Shown here piece by piece: positions 38,777 through 47,290 of a DNA stretch of 64,000 bases (its first letter is position 1; each line of letters starts with the position of its first letter). The notes beneath the pieces were generated by a model, which did no database searches, was not told the origin of the DNA, and saw nothing but the letters and a program-made list of their open reading frames with translations. This stretch comes from Alteromonas portus (lineage in GTDB: Bacteria; Pseudomonadota; Gammaproteobacteria; Enterobacterales; Alteromonadaceae). The stretch is from assembly GCF_005117025.1 (NCBI RefSeq), contig NZ_SWCO01000009.1:1-64000 (forward strand), given 5' to 3'. Made by a program: the position numbers and the translations under genes.

Positions 38777-38952
38777 AATTGGTAATACCAGTTGGTTTGA
38801 AGAAAAATACATCAAAACAAAAATAGCCTATATTTTCATTACCTTATACATAGTAATGAAAATTAATATCATTGTTGTTTTGATCTTATTAAATTATGCA
38901 CTTACATTATGTTAACCAATTTTATACAAATTGGTATTAAATTGGTTATACC
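38777..38952. promoter_or_regulatory. Nested inverted repeats and TTGGTA-type elements before the alginate lyase
   Basis: AATTGGTAATACCAGTT (38777-38793) is a near-palindrome of the TTGGTnnnACCAA type used by FadR-subfamily GntR regulators such as UxuR/ExuR. More copies follow at 38930-38938 (AATTGGTAT) and 38941-38952 (ATTGGTTATACC). Between them lie two perfect inverted repeats: outer ATCAAAACAA (38811-38820) with 38875-38884, and inner ATTTTCATTAC (38832-38842) with 38853-38863. Either a regulatory hub or a small decayed MITE-like element carrying such sites. Confidence 0.5.
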
Positions 38953-38979
38953 TTTTAATAATTAAGTAAGGATTTAATA

Positions 38980-40773
38980 ATGAAAGTTGCCTTTACCCTA
39001 CCGTGTGCATTGCTAGCTATTGCCGCTACTAATGCACACGCAGCAACCTTTGTGATGGAAAAAAATAACACTGCGTTCTCTATAGATGGAAACGGTGGTG
39101 CGGTTGTTGGCCAACAGCCCTACTTATGGAACACGAATCTCAACAATGTTAACCAGCAATGGGTGCAAATTAGTCATGGCGATGGCTATTACTCGTACAA
39201 AAAGCAAGATACAAACCTTTGCTGGGACGGTGGAAGCGGTGGCTCCAACGGCCAAGCTATAACTTTAGAACCTTGTGATGCATCGAATTACGATCAGCAT
39301 TGGGAAAAAATAAAGGTGATCAGCGGTACAGAAATTTATCGCTTCCAGAAGCGCAACGCCTCTGGCTATTCGATTGACGGCGGGAACGGCGCAGCACGAC
39401 AACAGCCGTTGTATCTATGGTCTTCTAGCAATAACAATGTTAACCAACAATGGGAGCTAACTCGAACAGACGCAGATTCGCCATCTACGGGTAGTAGTGG
39501 AAATTCTGTGACAATTAATACCGCTTTTGACGATGGGAGTGGCCATGGCAGTTACCCTGCAACCAATGTCATCGACGGTAATATCAACTTTTCGTCGCGC
39601 TGGGCAGGTAGCGGCTCACCAGTAAATCTAACGGTTCAGCTTAACCAAACCACAACAATTTCAGAAGTGGGCATAGCGTGGGGACGAGGCGATACACAAG
39701 CATACACATTTGAAATATATGCGCGACCGGGAACCAGCGGCTCTTGGACGAAAGTCTTTGATGATGTGAGTAGCGGCTCTACGTCAAATATCGAAGTGTT
39801 CGATATTGATGATATTGCAGCTCAACAAATTCGCATTAAAACATTTTCAAATACAGCAAGCTCTACATGGACAAACATAACCGAAGTTGAGGTCTATGAG
39901 GGTGGCTCTGTTACGCCTCCTATTTCAAATCCTTCGTTAGATCCAAGTGCGCCACCGTCATCTAATTTCGATTTGTCTCGTTGGTATTTAAGTATTCAGA
40001 CTGACGATGACGGTAATGGAAAGGCAGATTCAATTAAAGAAGACGAACTTAACGATGGGTTTGAAGATGATCGCTTCTTTTATACGGCTAACGATGGGGG
40101 CATGACGTTTAGAAGCGAAATAGATGGGTATAAAACATCAACCAACACTAGCTATACACGCTCTGAGCTGCGAGAGATGCTTCGGGCCGGTGACACATCT
40201 ATCGATACGCAAGGCGTTAATAAAAACAATTGGGTATTTAGCTCTGCCCCCTCTTCTGCGCAAAATGCCGCGGGCGGTGTTGACGGGAACATGAAGGCTA
40301 CTGTTGCTGTTAATCACGTAACTACTACAGGTGATAGCGGGCAAGTAGGCCGTGTAATTATAGGGCAGATACATGCTGATACAGATGAACCTGTGCGCCT
40401 TTACTACAGAAAACTACCTGGGCACGACAAAGGTTCTATCTACTTTGCACACGAGCCAGGCAATGGCAATGCTGAGCAATGGTATGAAATGATTGGCTCG
40501 CGTTCTAGCTCAGCAAGTGAGCCTAGCGACGGCATTGCACTTAATGAAGTGTTCAGTTACGAGATAGACGTAACGGGTAATACCCTTACGGTTAAAATAC
40601 TGCGCGAGGGTAAGCCTACGCTAACTGAGGAAGTGGATATGAGCAACAGCGGCTATGATGTTGCCGACGACTACATGTACTTCAAAGCAGGTGTTTACAA
40701 TCAAAATAATACGGGTGATGGAGATGATTATGTTCAAGCCACGTTTTATGCACTTGATGTAACGCACGACTAG
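38980..40773 (+). CDS. Secreted PL7 alginate lyase with two binding modules
   Basis: 597 residues. Signal peptide (1-21, ending AHA); ricin-like trefoil region with NQQW repeats (about 22-160); F5/8-type C (CBM32-like) module (about 175-310); Pro/Ser linker; C-terminal polysaccharide lyase family 7 domain (about 325-597). The three PL7 motifs are present: RSELREM, QIH and YFKAGVYNQ. In PL7 the QIH form is associated with action on guluronate-containing blocks. The enzyme cleaves alginate outside the cell by beta-elimination. Upstream repeats resemble uronate-regulator sites, and a uronate operon lies downstream on the other strand. Confidence 0.93.
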   Translation: MKVAFTLPCALLAIAATNAHAATFVMEKNNTAFSIDGNGGAVVGQQPYLWNTNLNNVNQQWVQISHGDGYYSYKKQDTNLCWDGGSGGSNGQAITLEPCDASNYDQHWEKIKVISGTEIYRFQKRNASGYSIDGGNGAARQQPLYLWSSSNNNVNQQWELTRTDADSPSTGSSGNSVTINTAFDDGSGHGSYPATNVIDGNINFSSRWAGSGSPVNLTVQLNQTTTISEVGIAWGRGDTQAYTFEIYARPGTSGSWTKVFDDVSSGSTSNIEVFDIDDIAAQQIRIKTFSNTASSTWTNITEVEVYEGGSVTPPISNPSLDPSAPPSSNFDLSRWYLSIQTDDDGNGKADSIKEDELNDGFEDDRFFYTANDGGMTFRSEIDGYKTSTNTSYTRSELREMLRAGDTSIDTQGVNKNNWVFSSAPSSAQNAAGGVDGNMKATVAVNHVTTTGDSGQVGRVIIGQIHADTDEPVRLYYRKLPGHDKGSIYFAHEPGNGNAEQWYEMIGSRSSSASEPSDGIALNEVFSYEIDVTGNTLTVKILREGKPTLTEEVDMSNSGYDVADDYMYFKAGVYNQNNTGDGDDYVQATFYALDVTHD

Positions 40774-40785
40774 ACTATATAAAAA

Positions 40786-40813
40786 ATAGCCAGCTTCATT
40801 GCAAGCTGGCTAT
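40786..40813. terminator. Bidirectional terminator between alginate lyase and manA
   Basis: ATAGCCAGCTT (40786-40796) pairs perfectly with AAGCTGGCTAT (40803-40813). On the minus strand it is followed by six T, and on the plus strand by CTTATTT. It separates two convergent genes. Confidence 0.8.
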
Positions 40814-40865
40814 CTTATTTCATTAGTTCTTTACAGTTCAAAATGGCGCGAGTTACAACAGCGCG

Positions 40866-41951
40866 CTACTGAGTATTCCCCGGGTAGCACTCCAAAATAG
40901 ATAAAGGCGTGTCGCTATGACATACGTATTCGAAATTATTCACCCCAGCTGGGCAGAAAAAACGGTCCCACTGTTTTAGCTGTGTGACTTCATCACCTAC
41001 TCGTATCTCACCACAGCCTTCGGTAACTACACCTAAAAAGAAAGTGGTTCCTTCTCTTGAAACCTGGCTACTCACTGTGGCCCGCTTCACGGTAAAACAT
41101 GGGGTATTTTCTGGCCCAATCAAAAGAGATAGGTTATTTCCCTTCCCATCATCGTTAATTACGCTGGGGTGGCAACGAAATTCAGTGTCTACCTCATCCT
41201 TTGCAACCGGGTCAAAATTAAACACGTCTAGCGCAGTTTCAATGTCGCGCCCCATAAAACGCGCTTGTTCGGGGATAACGTATCCACAGCGTTCGAACTC
41301 AAAGCGTACCGCCAAATCTGAAGGTTCCATAATTTCCAGCATTAAAATACCTTCACCAAGCGCATGGGGGCGCCCGCCGGGAATAAGAAAAACATCACCT
41401 GGTTTAACCGGAATTTTATCGAAGCAGCTTTCAATAGCGTCTATGTTCTGCGTTTCTATCCACTCTTTGAGTTGCTCTCTTGAAGGAGAGCGCTGAAAGC
41501 CCGCATAAATATAGGGTGTCCCAATACCTTCTCGGGTTTGTAATATCACGTACGCTTCGGTTTTGCCTCGCGGCATACCTAAACGTTGTTGCGAAAACTC
41601 GCGAGTAGGATGCGCTTGAAAGTGAAGACGGGTTGAGCTGTCTAAATATTTAACTAAAGGAATATCGTCAAGTGAGCGGGGCTCACCGTTTTCTTCACCG
41701 AGAAAATGAGCTTGTTTGGTAGCCAGTACATCTTTGAACGCCACCAGTTCATTATTTTCGTTAGGCACCATAGCTAAGCCTTCAGAAATATGCTCTCTTC
41801 CTACATTTCGAGCTTCCACCGTAGAGCCAATCCAGTCTTCCGGGAAACTTGAATCTTTGGGTTCAGCTTTACCCTCGATAGTGTCGAGTAGCTTGCCCCC
41901 CTGATAAGTGCGCCAAACACGGTTTGATGTAAATTTGATTATCGAATTCAT
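40866..41951 (-). CDS. manA: Class I mannose-6-phosphate isomerase-like protein
   Basis: 361 residues of the cupin-fold phosphomannose isomerase family. The zinc ligands are visible: Gln and His in LHFQAHPT, Glu in GKTEAYVIL, and His in GGRPHALGEG. It would interconvert mannose 6-phosphate and fructose 6-phosphate. It is the last gene of the minus-strand group uxuB-uxuA-Nramp-like-manA, 66 bases after the transporter. In a uronate operon a related isomerase step on another sugar is also possible, as sequence alone does not fix the substrate. A terminator follows. Confidence 0.8.
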   Translation of the reverse strand: MNSIIKFTSNRVWRTYQGGKLLDTIEGKAEPKDSSFPEDWIGSTVEARNVGREHISEGLAMVPNENNELVAFKDVLATKQAHFLGEENGEPRSLDDIPLVKYLDSSTRLHFQAHPTREFSQQRLGMPRGKTEAYVILQTREGIGTPYIYAGFQRSPSREQLKEWIETQNIDAIESCFDKIPVKPGDVFLIPGGRPHALGEGILMLEIMEPSDLAVRFEFERCGYVIPEQARFMGRDIETALDVFNFDPVAKDEVDTEFRCHPSVINDDGKGNNLSLLIGPENTPCFTVKRATVSSQVSREGTTFFLGVVTEGCGEIRVGDEVTQLKQWDRFFCPAGVNNFEYVCHSDTPLSILECYPGNTQ

Positions 41952-42017
41952 AAAAGCTTTACCGTTGTTTAAATTGAAAAAATTGCACCTTGATGTTCGT
42001 TAAACGAACTGCACCGA

Positions 42018-43259
42018 CTACACACTTTGGACCGTGGCGATTATTCCATTTATGCTCATGTAACTCATTACCAGCGCAAACGCGAATATCAATACCAATG
42101 TAGCGTTGGTGATAAAACCGAAAACGTGTGTCTTCATGACTTTACGTTTGTTACCCACATAGAAAATACTCGCCACAGTGGCTGGCAATATCAGCGCTCC
42201 AAACGCTTGAGACGCTATCATTACCGAAATAGGCTTGGCCTCGAAAATTGGAACCACTAGGCCTAGCAAGGAAATAATTAAAGCTATTATTCGGTAATGC
42301 GTGCGCTTAAGGTCGGTCTTACGTTTGTTGTAATCGTCTAATAGCCAAGGCAACAAGGCCACATTGGGAAACTGTGAAGATATGCCTGCTGCAATCAAAC
42401 CAAGGGTGAAGATGGTGACTGCTACCTGGCCTGCAAGCGGCTCTAGCAAAGTAACCATTTGAGTGACGTGGGTTAATTGAATGCCCTGAGCGTAAAGCGC
42501 GCCAGTGCCAGCAGCCATGATAGACATACTGACTACAAACATGAGAAAGGCAGAAAACAGCGCGTCTTTTTTTTGTGTTTTCATGTCTTCTACCGTCCAT
42601 TTAGCTTCTAAAACCAGAATTGAACGTAAGATAAAAAGGCCGGAAAATACAGTTGTACCTACCATTGAAGCCACAACTAAAAAGCTACTTTTGTCTGGGC
42701 CTGTATCTGGAATATTAGGCACTAGCCCTAACGCAATATCTGATAGGGGCGGCATCAGCATTATAAAGTTAACAAGAAAACACAGGGCCATAATGGCCAC
42801 AAGTACGGCCAGAACTTGTTGGAAAACATCAGTCTTACCAACCAGAAAAACGAGATATACGAATGTGCTAAAAAATAGCGCAAAGTATATGGGCGCTATC
42901 CCACCCTCTATAAATTGTTTAGACCATTCAAAGCACACATCCGCAATAATTCCCATTACCCCCATTACGCTGCCGCAGACTTGGGTGGTTAATGCAACGA
43001 TGAAAAATAAGCTTACTGCAGGGTGGATATGCTGCTTAAAGGCTTGAAGCGCCGTCAGTCCAGTTTGTAATGTGAATTTTCCAAAAAGCTGTATAAGGAA
43101 ATAGGTAATTACACATGAAATCAAGATAGCCCACAAAAGCGACATACCGTAATCGGCGCCCGCTTTTGCCATGGCGGTGACACTTCCCGTGCCAACGGTA
43201 AAACCGAACAGAAATATCCCCGGCAAAAGGTTTTTTATTATTTTTGATAATGCTGTCAT
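42018..43259 (-). CDS. Nramp-fold transporter lacking the metal-binding motifs
   Basis: 413 residues, about 11 membrane helices. The helix 1 context (LLPGIFLFGFTVGTGSVTAM, then AKAGADYGMSLLWAILIS) aligns with Nramp proteins, whose motif here is DPGN; this protein has GTGS at 23-26. The helix 6 motif MPHN is replaced by VFSG (about 204-207). Both residues that hold Mn/Fe in true Nramps are therefore absent. It lies between uxuA (43 bases upstream) and manA in one operon, so a hexuronate- or sugar-acid-related substrate, or proton/ion coupling for it, is a reasonable inference. Family placement is good; function is open. Confidence 0.75.
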   Translation of the reverse strand: MTALSKIIKNLLPGIFLFGFTVGTGSVTAMAKAGADYGMSLLWAILISCVITYFLIQLFGKFTLQTGLTALQAFKQHIHPAVSLFFIVALTTQVCGSVMGVMGIIADVCFEWSKQFIEGGIAPIYFALFFSTFVYLVFLVGKTDVFQQVLAVLVAIMALCFLVNFIMLMPPLSDIALGLVPNIPDTGPDKSSFLVVASMVGTTVFSGLFILRSILVLEAKWTVEDMKTQKKDALFSAFLMFVVSMSIMAAGTGALYAQGIQLTHVTQMVTLLEPLAGQVAVTIFTLGLIAAGISSQFPNVALLPWLLDDYNKRKTDLKRTHYRIIALIISLLGLVVPIFEAKPISVMIASQAFGALILPATVASIFYVGNKRKVMKTHVFGFITNATLVLIFAFALVMSYMSINGIIATVQSV

Positions 43260-43302
43260 ACCGCTTGTACCGCCAAATAACGCTAATTACAGGTGCAAAA
43301 AG

Positions 43303-44499
43303 TTATGCCCGCGCAGCAAGCGCACGTATTACACCGCGAATTTCAGCCAAGCCTTTTAGGCGGCCGATCCCCGAATAACCTGGGTTCACTGTTTTCCCAA
43401 TGTCGTCCATCATTTGATGACCGTGATCAGGGCGTATGAAAATATCTTGTGACATACCACTTTCAGCACGACGCCGCTCTTCTTTAAGCAGAGCGTCAAT
43501 GACCGCCACCATATCTACGTCACTATCTAGGTGGCTTGCTTCGTAAAAGCTACGCTGTTCTTTAGGGTCTCGTGTTACACCCCTTAAGTGGGAGAAATGT
43601 ATGCGTTCACCGAATTGCTGAGCCATTTCAGGAAGGTTATTGTCAGGGCGACTACTATAAGTACCAACGCACAACGTCATTCCGTTAGAGGGACTGGGTT
43701 GGGCATCAAATAGAATATTTAAATCATCTGCCGTGCACACAATACGAGGTAGACCTAGCATGTCACGCGGCGGGTCGTCAGGGTGAATAGCGAGCTTGAT
43801 GCCAGCCGCTTCGGCTCTGGGAAGCACCTTTTCTAAAAAGGAAAACAGGTTCTTGCGCAGTTGGTTGGCGTCAATATCTTTATAGTTTGCGAGCATGGCG
43901 CGAAAATCTTCAATGCCGTAGCTATCTGTCATGCGACCTGGTAAACCCGCAATAATGTTATTGGTAAGAGTTGAACGCTCTGCTTCGGTCATCTCTTCAA
44001 ACACCCGCTTTGCTTCAGCTAACTCTTCTTTGCTGTACTCTTTTTCTGCGTTTTCCCGCTGCAAAATGAACAAATCAAACGCAGCAAACTTGGGTTGGTC
44101 AAAGCGCAATGCATAAGCCCCACTTGGCAGGCGATAATTTAAATCGGTACGTGTCCAATCAATCACCGGCATGAAGTTATAGCAAATGGTCTTGATGCCA
44201 CACTTGGCTAAATTCTCCATGCTCACTATCCAGTTTTCGATATATTTTTCGTGCCCGGGTCTCGCAAGCTTAATGTCTTCATGCACAGGAATACTTTCAA
44301 CTACCGTCCATTTAAGTGGGCTTTCATTGGGCTCACAGGTCTCGATAAGTGCTTTGTACGCCTTTATATCTTCAAGTTGCCAAACTTCACCTGTAGGAAC
44401 ACTGTGTAATGCACTTACTATATCCGTGGCGCCAGTTTGTCTGATTTCACTGATTGTTACCGGGTCATTAGGACCAAACCATCTCCAAGATTCACGCAT
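43303..44499 (-). CDS. uxuA: Mannonate dehydratase UxuA
   Basis: 398 residues, close to the E. coli length. MRESWRWFGPNDPVTISEIRQTGATDIV is the characteristic N-terminus (shown here as recognised, 28 residues from the start), with the metal/substrate pocket elements AIHPDDPP, HFSHLRGV and IRPDHGHQM. It dehydrates D-mannonate to 2-keto-3-deoxygluconate and needs Fe2+ or Mn2+. It starts three bases after the uxuB stop. The product enters the KDG pathway, where alginate breakdown products also arrive. Confidence 0.95.
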   Translation of the reverse strand: MRESWRWFGPNDPVTISEIRQTGATDIVSALHSVPTGEVWQLEDIKAYKALIETCEPNESPLKWTVVESIPVHEDIKLARPGHEKYIENWIVSMENLAKCGIKTICYNFMPVIDWTRTDLNYRLPSGAYALRFDQPKFAAFDLFILQRENAEKEYSKEELAEAKRVFEEMTEAERSTLTNNIIAGLPGRMTDSYGIEDFRAMLANYKDIDANQLRKNLFSFLEKVLPRAEAAGIKLAIHPDDPPRDMLGLPRIVCTADDLNILFDAQPSPSNGMTLCVGTYSSRPDNNLPEMAQQFGERIHFSHLRGVTRDPKEQRSFYEASHLDSDVDMVAVIDALLKEERRRAESGMSQDIFIRPDHGHQMMDDIGKTVNPGYSGIGRLKGLAEIRGVIRALAARA

Positions 44500-44502
44500 A
44501 TT

Positions 44503-45993
44503 TTATTTACTACCATTTAAAGACAAAAATTGACTGAGGGCTTTCTCGATACCATGTACGCTAATCGCGTTTACATTCGTGCTTACCTCACGCAAGAAAT
44601 CACTATTTTGGAAAAAAGAAAATTTAGGCGCGTCAGCTATACAGATCAAAGCCTTGATGTTTTGTAGGTCTGAAGCATTGGGATTATCTGATGTGGATAG
44701 TGCTTCAACCCACTTGGTTAAATTATCGGATTGGGGGTCGCTAATTACTTTCCCTTGCACCGCTCGCTCAACAAAGCAAACCCATGAAGCGAGTGCAAAC
44801 GCCATATAAGGTGCGCTTTTATCGCTTTTTATTGCATCTTCGATGGCGGGGAACCAACGTTGCTGGATTTTTTGAGAACTGTCGCTTGCTACTTGAAGTA
44901 CCCGATATGGCAAACGCTTGTTCTGAAAACGCTTAAATACCTGTGCAATATAATCTAAGCCGTCTATATCAGCGGGGACATGTGTGACAGGCAATACATC
45001 TTTTGTAAGAGCGGCGTTGGCGAATACAGCCATATCTTTACGAGATATAGCTTCATGCACATAATCGTCACCAGCAAGGTAGCCCATAAGCGCGAGCATA
45101 GAATGGCTCGAATTGAGGAATCGCAATTTAACCTTTTCATACGGGTGAATGTCTTTAACAAATAGTGCGCCTGCTTTGTCAAAGGGCGGTTTCTTTCCGG
45201 CAAAGTTATCTTCAATAACCCATTGTGTAAAAGGCTCGGTAGAGACTGGAGCGGCATCTTTAACACCCAGTTCTTCCGCAACGCTCTGTATTAATGCATC
45301 ATTCGTTGCTGGCGTCACCCTATCTACCATAGAAGCTGAAAATGCGACGTTCTGCTTAACCCACTCTAAAGCCTCTTTACTATGGTGGTGCAATATTAGC
45401 TCTACACCTTGTTTTAAAATCTCACCGCCCCCTTGCATATTGTCGCAACACAACACAGTAAAGGGCTGGCCATGCTGCTTTGCACGAGCAATACACCCTG
45501 CAGCAATAAAACCATAAATGGTTTTAGGCGCAGATAAAGACGCGAGATCGGCAGTGATATCAGGATGGGATTTATCAACTTCACCGTTTTTTAAGTAATA
45601 GCCTTTTTCAGTAATTGTGGCTGTTACTAAATCGGTTTGGTTACTAGATAAAGCGTTAATGACTTTTGAAGGTGCCTCTGGAGCCACAAGTACATCGCGA
45701 AGCGCACCGATAACTTGATAAGAGGTGGTTTCATCTATTTCAGATAAGGTATACAACCAGTCTTGGGGAGCGAGATTATCGCGCATGGTTGCAGAACGCA
45801 GGGAAACACCGGTAATACCCCACTCCATATTTCCTTCGTTCAATAGACTTTCACAATAAACCGCTTGATGCGCGCGATGAAAGTTTCCTGCACCAAAATG
45901 CACAATACCTGCTTTTACCTGAGATAGAGAATACGTAGGTTTTTTGACGGATGAAGGAAGGTTTCCCACTTCGGTCAAGTTAAGCTGCTTCAT
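44503..45993 (-). CDS. uxuB: Fructuronate reductase / mannitol dehydrogenase family UxuB
   Basis: 496 residues from the ATG at 45993 (MKQLNLTEVGNLPSS); an in-frame start 16 codons upstream is less likely. The Rossmann motif GIVHFGAGNFHRAHQAVY lies at about 30-47, and the catalytic region KLRFLNSSHSMLALMGYLAG is the mannitol dehydrogenase family signature with its Lys and His. It reduces D-fructuronate to D-mannonate, feeding UxuA three bases downstream. Repeated TACCAATT elements lie in the 200 bases before the gene. No uxaC was seen in this window. Confidence 0.93.
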   Translation of the reverse strand: MKQLNLTEVGNLPSSVKKPTYSLSQVKAGIVHFGAGNFHRAHQAVYCESLLNEGNMEWGITGVSLRSATMRDNLAPQDWLYTLSEIDETTSYQVIGALRDVLVAPEAPSKVINALSSNQTDLVTATITEKGYYLKNGEVDKSHPDITADLASLSAPKTIYGFIAAGCIARAKQHGQPFTVLCCDNMQGGGEILKQGVELILHHHSKEALEWVKQNVAFSASMVDRVTPATNDALIQSVAEELGVKDAAPVSTEPFTQWVIEDNFAGKKPPFDKAGALFVKDIHPYEKVKLRFLNSSHSMLALMGYLAGDDYVHEAISRKDMAVFANAALTKDVLPVTHVPADIDGLDYIAQVFKRFQNKRLPYRVLQVASDSSQKIQQRWFPAIEDAIKSDKSAPYMAFALASWVCFVERAVQGKVISDPQSDNLTKWVEALSTSDNPNASDLQNIKALICIADAPKFSFFQNSDFLREVSTNVNAISVHGIEKALSQFLSLNGSK

Positions 45994-46036
45994 GTTCTGC
46001 CTTTCGATTACAGTAACCCTGAAACATAAGTGACAT

Positions 46037-46176
46037 ACCAATTACACTTACCAATTCAGAATTAAAACAATTTTAAAACCTTATGATTACGAAACAGTAT
46101 TACCAAATAACATTTTAATAACAAGTAAATTTATACAAAAGTATAGAAAAGAACCTTGGAATTGGACTTACCAATT
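46037..46176 (-). promoter_or_regulatory. Candidate uronate-regulator sites before uxuB
   Basis: TACCAATT occurs at 46037-46044, 46049-46056 and 46169-46176. The last forms the near-palindrome AATTGGACTTACCAATT (46160-46176), like the ATTGGTATACCAAT type known for UxuR/ExuR. Reading toward uxuB these are AATTGGTA elements, as found before the alginate lyase. No GntR-type regulator is encoded in the window. Confidence 0.5.
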
Positions 46177-46237
46177 AAAAGGTGGGCATTTTTGGAATGC
46201 TTGATTATGAGGGGAAAAACTTTGTCAGAATTACTTC

Positions 46238-46414
46238 TTAGTCTTGAAGCTTTGTGTTGTCGGCGGTATCTACAATTTCATTGGTAGCTTGTTCTGCTAA
46301 CTTTTCTCGTTCAGCTTTAGAGATGTAAGCTGGCTTATTACTTTTATGAAGTTTAGCCTTAGCTTTTTTATCTTTTTTCTTAAGTTTAGTGAAAATTTTC
46401 TTACGACGATTCAT
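46238..46414 (-). CDS. DUF2986-family small basic protein
   Basis: 58 residues, found by reading the minus strand. It begins MNRRKKIFTKLKKKDKKAKA and continues KLHKSNKPAYISKAEREKLA, the recognisable pattern of the DUF2986 family of marine gammaproteobacteria. The first 30 residues are very rich in Lys, so nucleic-acid or ribosome contact is possible but unproven. The ribosome binding site is weak (CAGGGT right before ATG). It is not in an operon with the uxu genes, whose start lies 245 bases away. Confidence 0.75.
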   Translation of the reverse strand: MNRRKKIFTKLKKKDKKAKAKLHKSNKPAYISKAEREKLAEQATNEIVDTADNTKLQD

Positions 46415-46570
46415 ACCCTGCTCTTAAACTCTTTGCGCATATTGTTCTCATTATACGATGCGAAGCGCTAAAGCTGCCATACGAGTATTCGCAAATATGA
46501 TTTTGACGCAACGCGCGGCGCCGCCGCAGGGGCACGTCAGCGTGTACCTGGTTCTTAAACCGCCGGAATC

Positions 46571-46599
46571 AAAAAAGCCCTGCATTCTCATGCAGGGCT
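46571..46599 (-). terminator. Intrinsic terminator, left repeat copy
   Basis: On the minus strand GAGCCCTGCATGAGAATGCAGGGC forms a perfect 9-base stem (GCCCTGCAT/ATGCAGGGC) followed by TTTTTT. It is the duplicate of the tRNA-Phe terminator. Confidence 0.75.
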
Positions 46600-46692
46600 C
46601 TCTGAATAATGGTGCCTCGACCCGGGATTGTAACGCGCGGTGCAGCCGCAGGGGCACGTCAGCGTGTACCTGGTTCTTCAACCGCCGGAATC

Positions 46693-46721
46693 AAAAAAGC
46701 CCCGCATTTTCATGCAGGGCT
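46693..46721 (-). terminator. Intrinsic terminator of tRNA-Phe
   Basis: On the minus strand GCCCTGCAT pairs with ATGCGGGGC (one G-T pair) around a short loop, followed by TTTTTT. It starts about 11 bases past the tRNA 3' end. Confidence 0.8.
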
Positions 46722-46731
46722 CTCTGAATAA

Positions 46732-46807
46732 TGGTGCCTCGACCCGGGATCGAACCAGGGACACGCGGATTTTCAATCCGCTGCTCTACCAACTGAGCTA
46801 TCGAGGC
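46732..46807 (-). tRNA. tRNA-Phe (GAA)
   Basis: 76 nt on the minus strand with an encoded CCA end. The acceptor stem GCCTCGA pairs with TCGAGGC; the D-arm contains AGCTCAGTTGGTAGAGC; the anticodon loop TTGAAAA carries GAA within the stem GCGGA/TCCGC; the T-arm is CCTGG-TTCGATC-CCGGG. All four arms pair well. The last 21 bases are repeated once 122 bases downstream in the transcript direction. Confidence 0.97.
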
Positions 46808-46958
46808 TGAAACTTGTTAGCGTTCTAGGCGCTTACTGCCTGTCCTGCTGTGGGTGCGTATTAAACGGTTTTCGCCTTCACAAGTCAACCGTTTTTCTCG
46901 CTTTTTTTGCGCTTTTATTACTGTTTGCGCATTGTTTGCTCAAAAAACGCTTTTTTGC

Positions 46959-47249
<291 letters not shown>

Positions 47250-47290
47250 CTATCTACTTAGCAATAAATAATGTGTTGGGCTTAGAACGC

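Larger units (their letters stand above)
46511..46754. repeat. 122-bp tandem repeat including the tRNA-Phe 3' end and its terminator
   Basis: Two adjacent copies (46511-46632 and 46633-46754) with a constant 122-base offset. Each holds a GC-rich segment (ACGCGCGG to GGGGCACGTCAGCGTGTACC), a terminator hairpin and the last 21 or so bases of tRNA-Phe (TGGTGCCTCGACCCGGGAT on the plus strand). The right copy ends inside the functional tRNA, and the left copy holds only the tRNA 3' fragment. Confidence 0.85.

Noticed and set aside
42018..43259. Plain manganese importer serving UxuA
   Set aside because: Attractive because UxuA needs Mn or Fe, but both Nramp metal motifs are replaced, so this is not the default reading.
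46458..46727. Reading frames on both strands across the tRNA-Phe repeat
   Set aside because: They run through a tRNA fragment, two terminators and a duplicated GC-rich segment; the coding look is an effect of the repeat.
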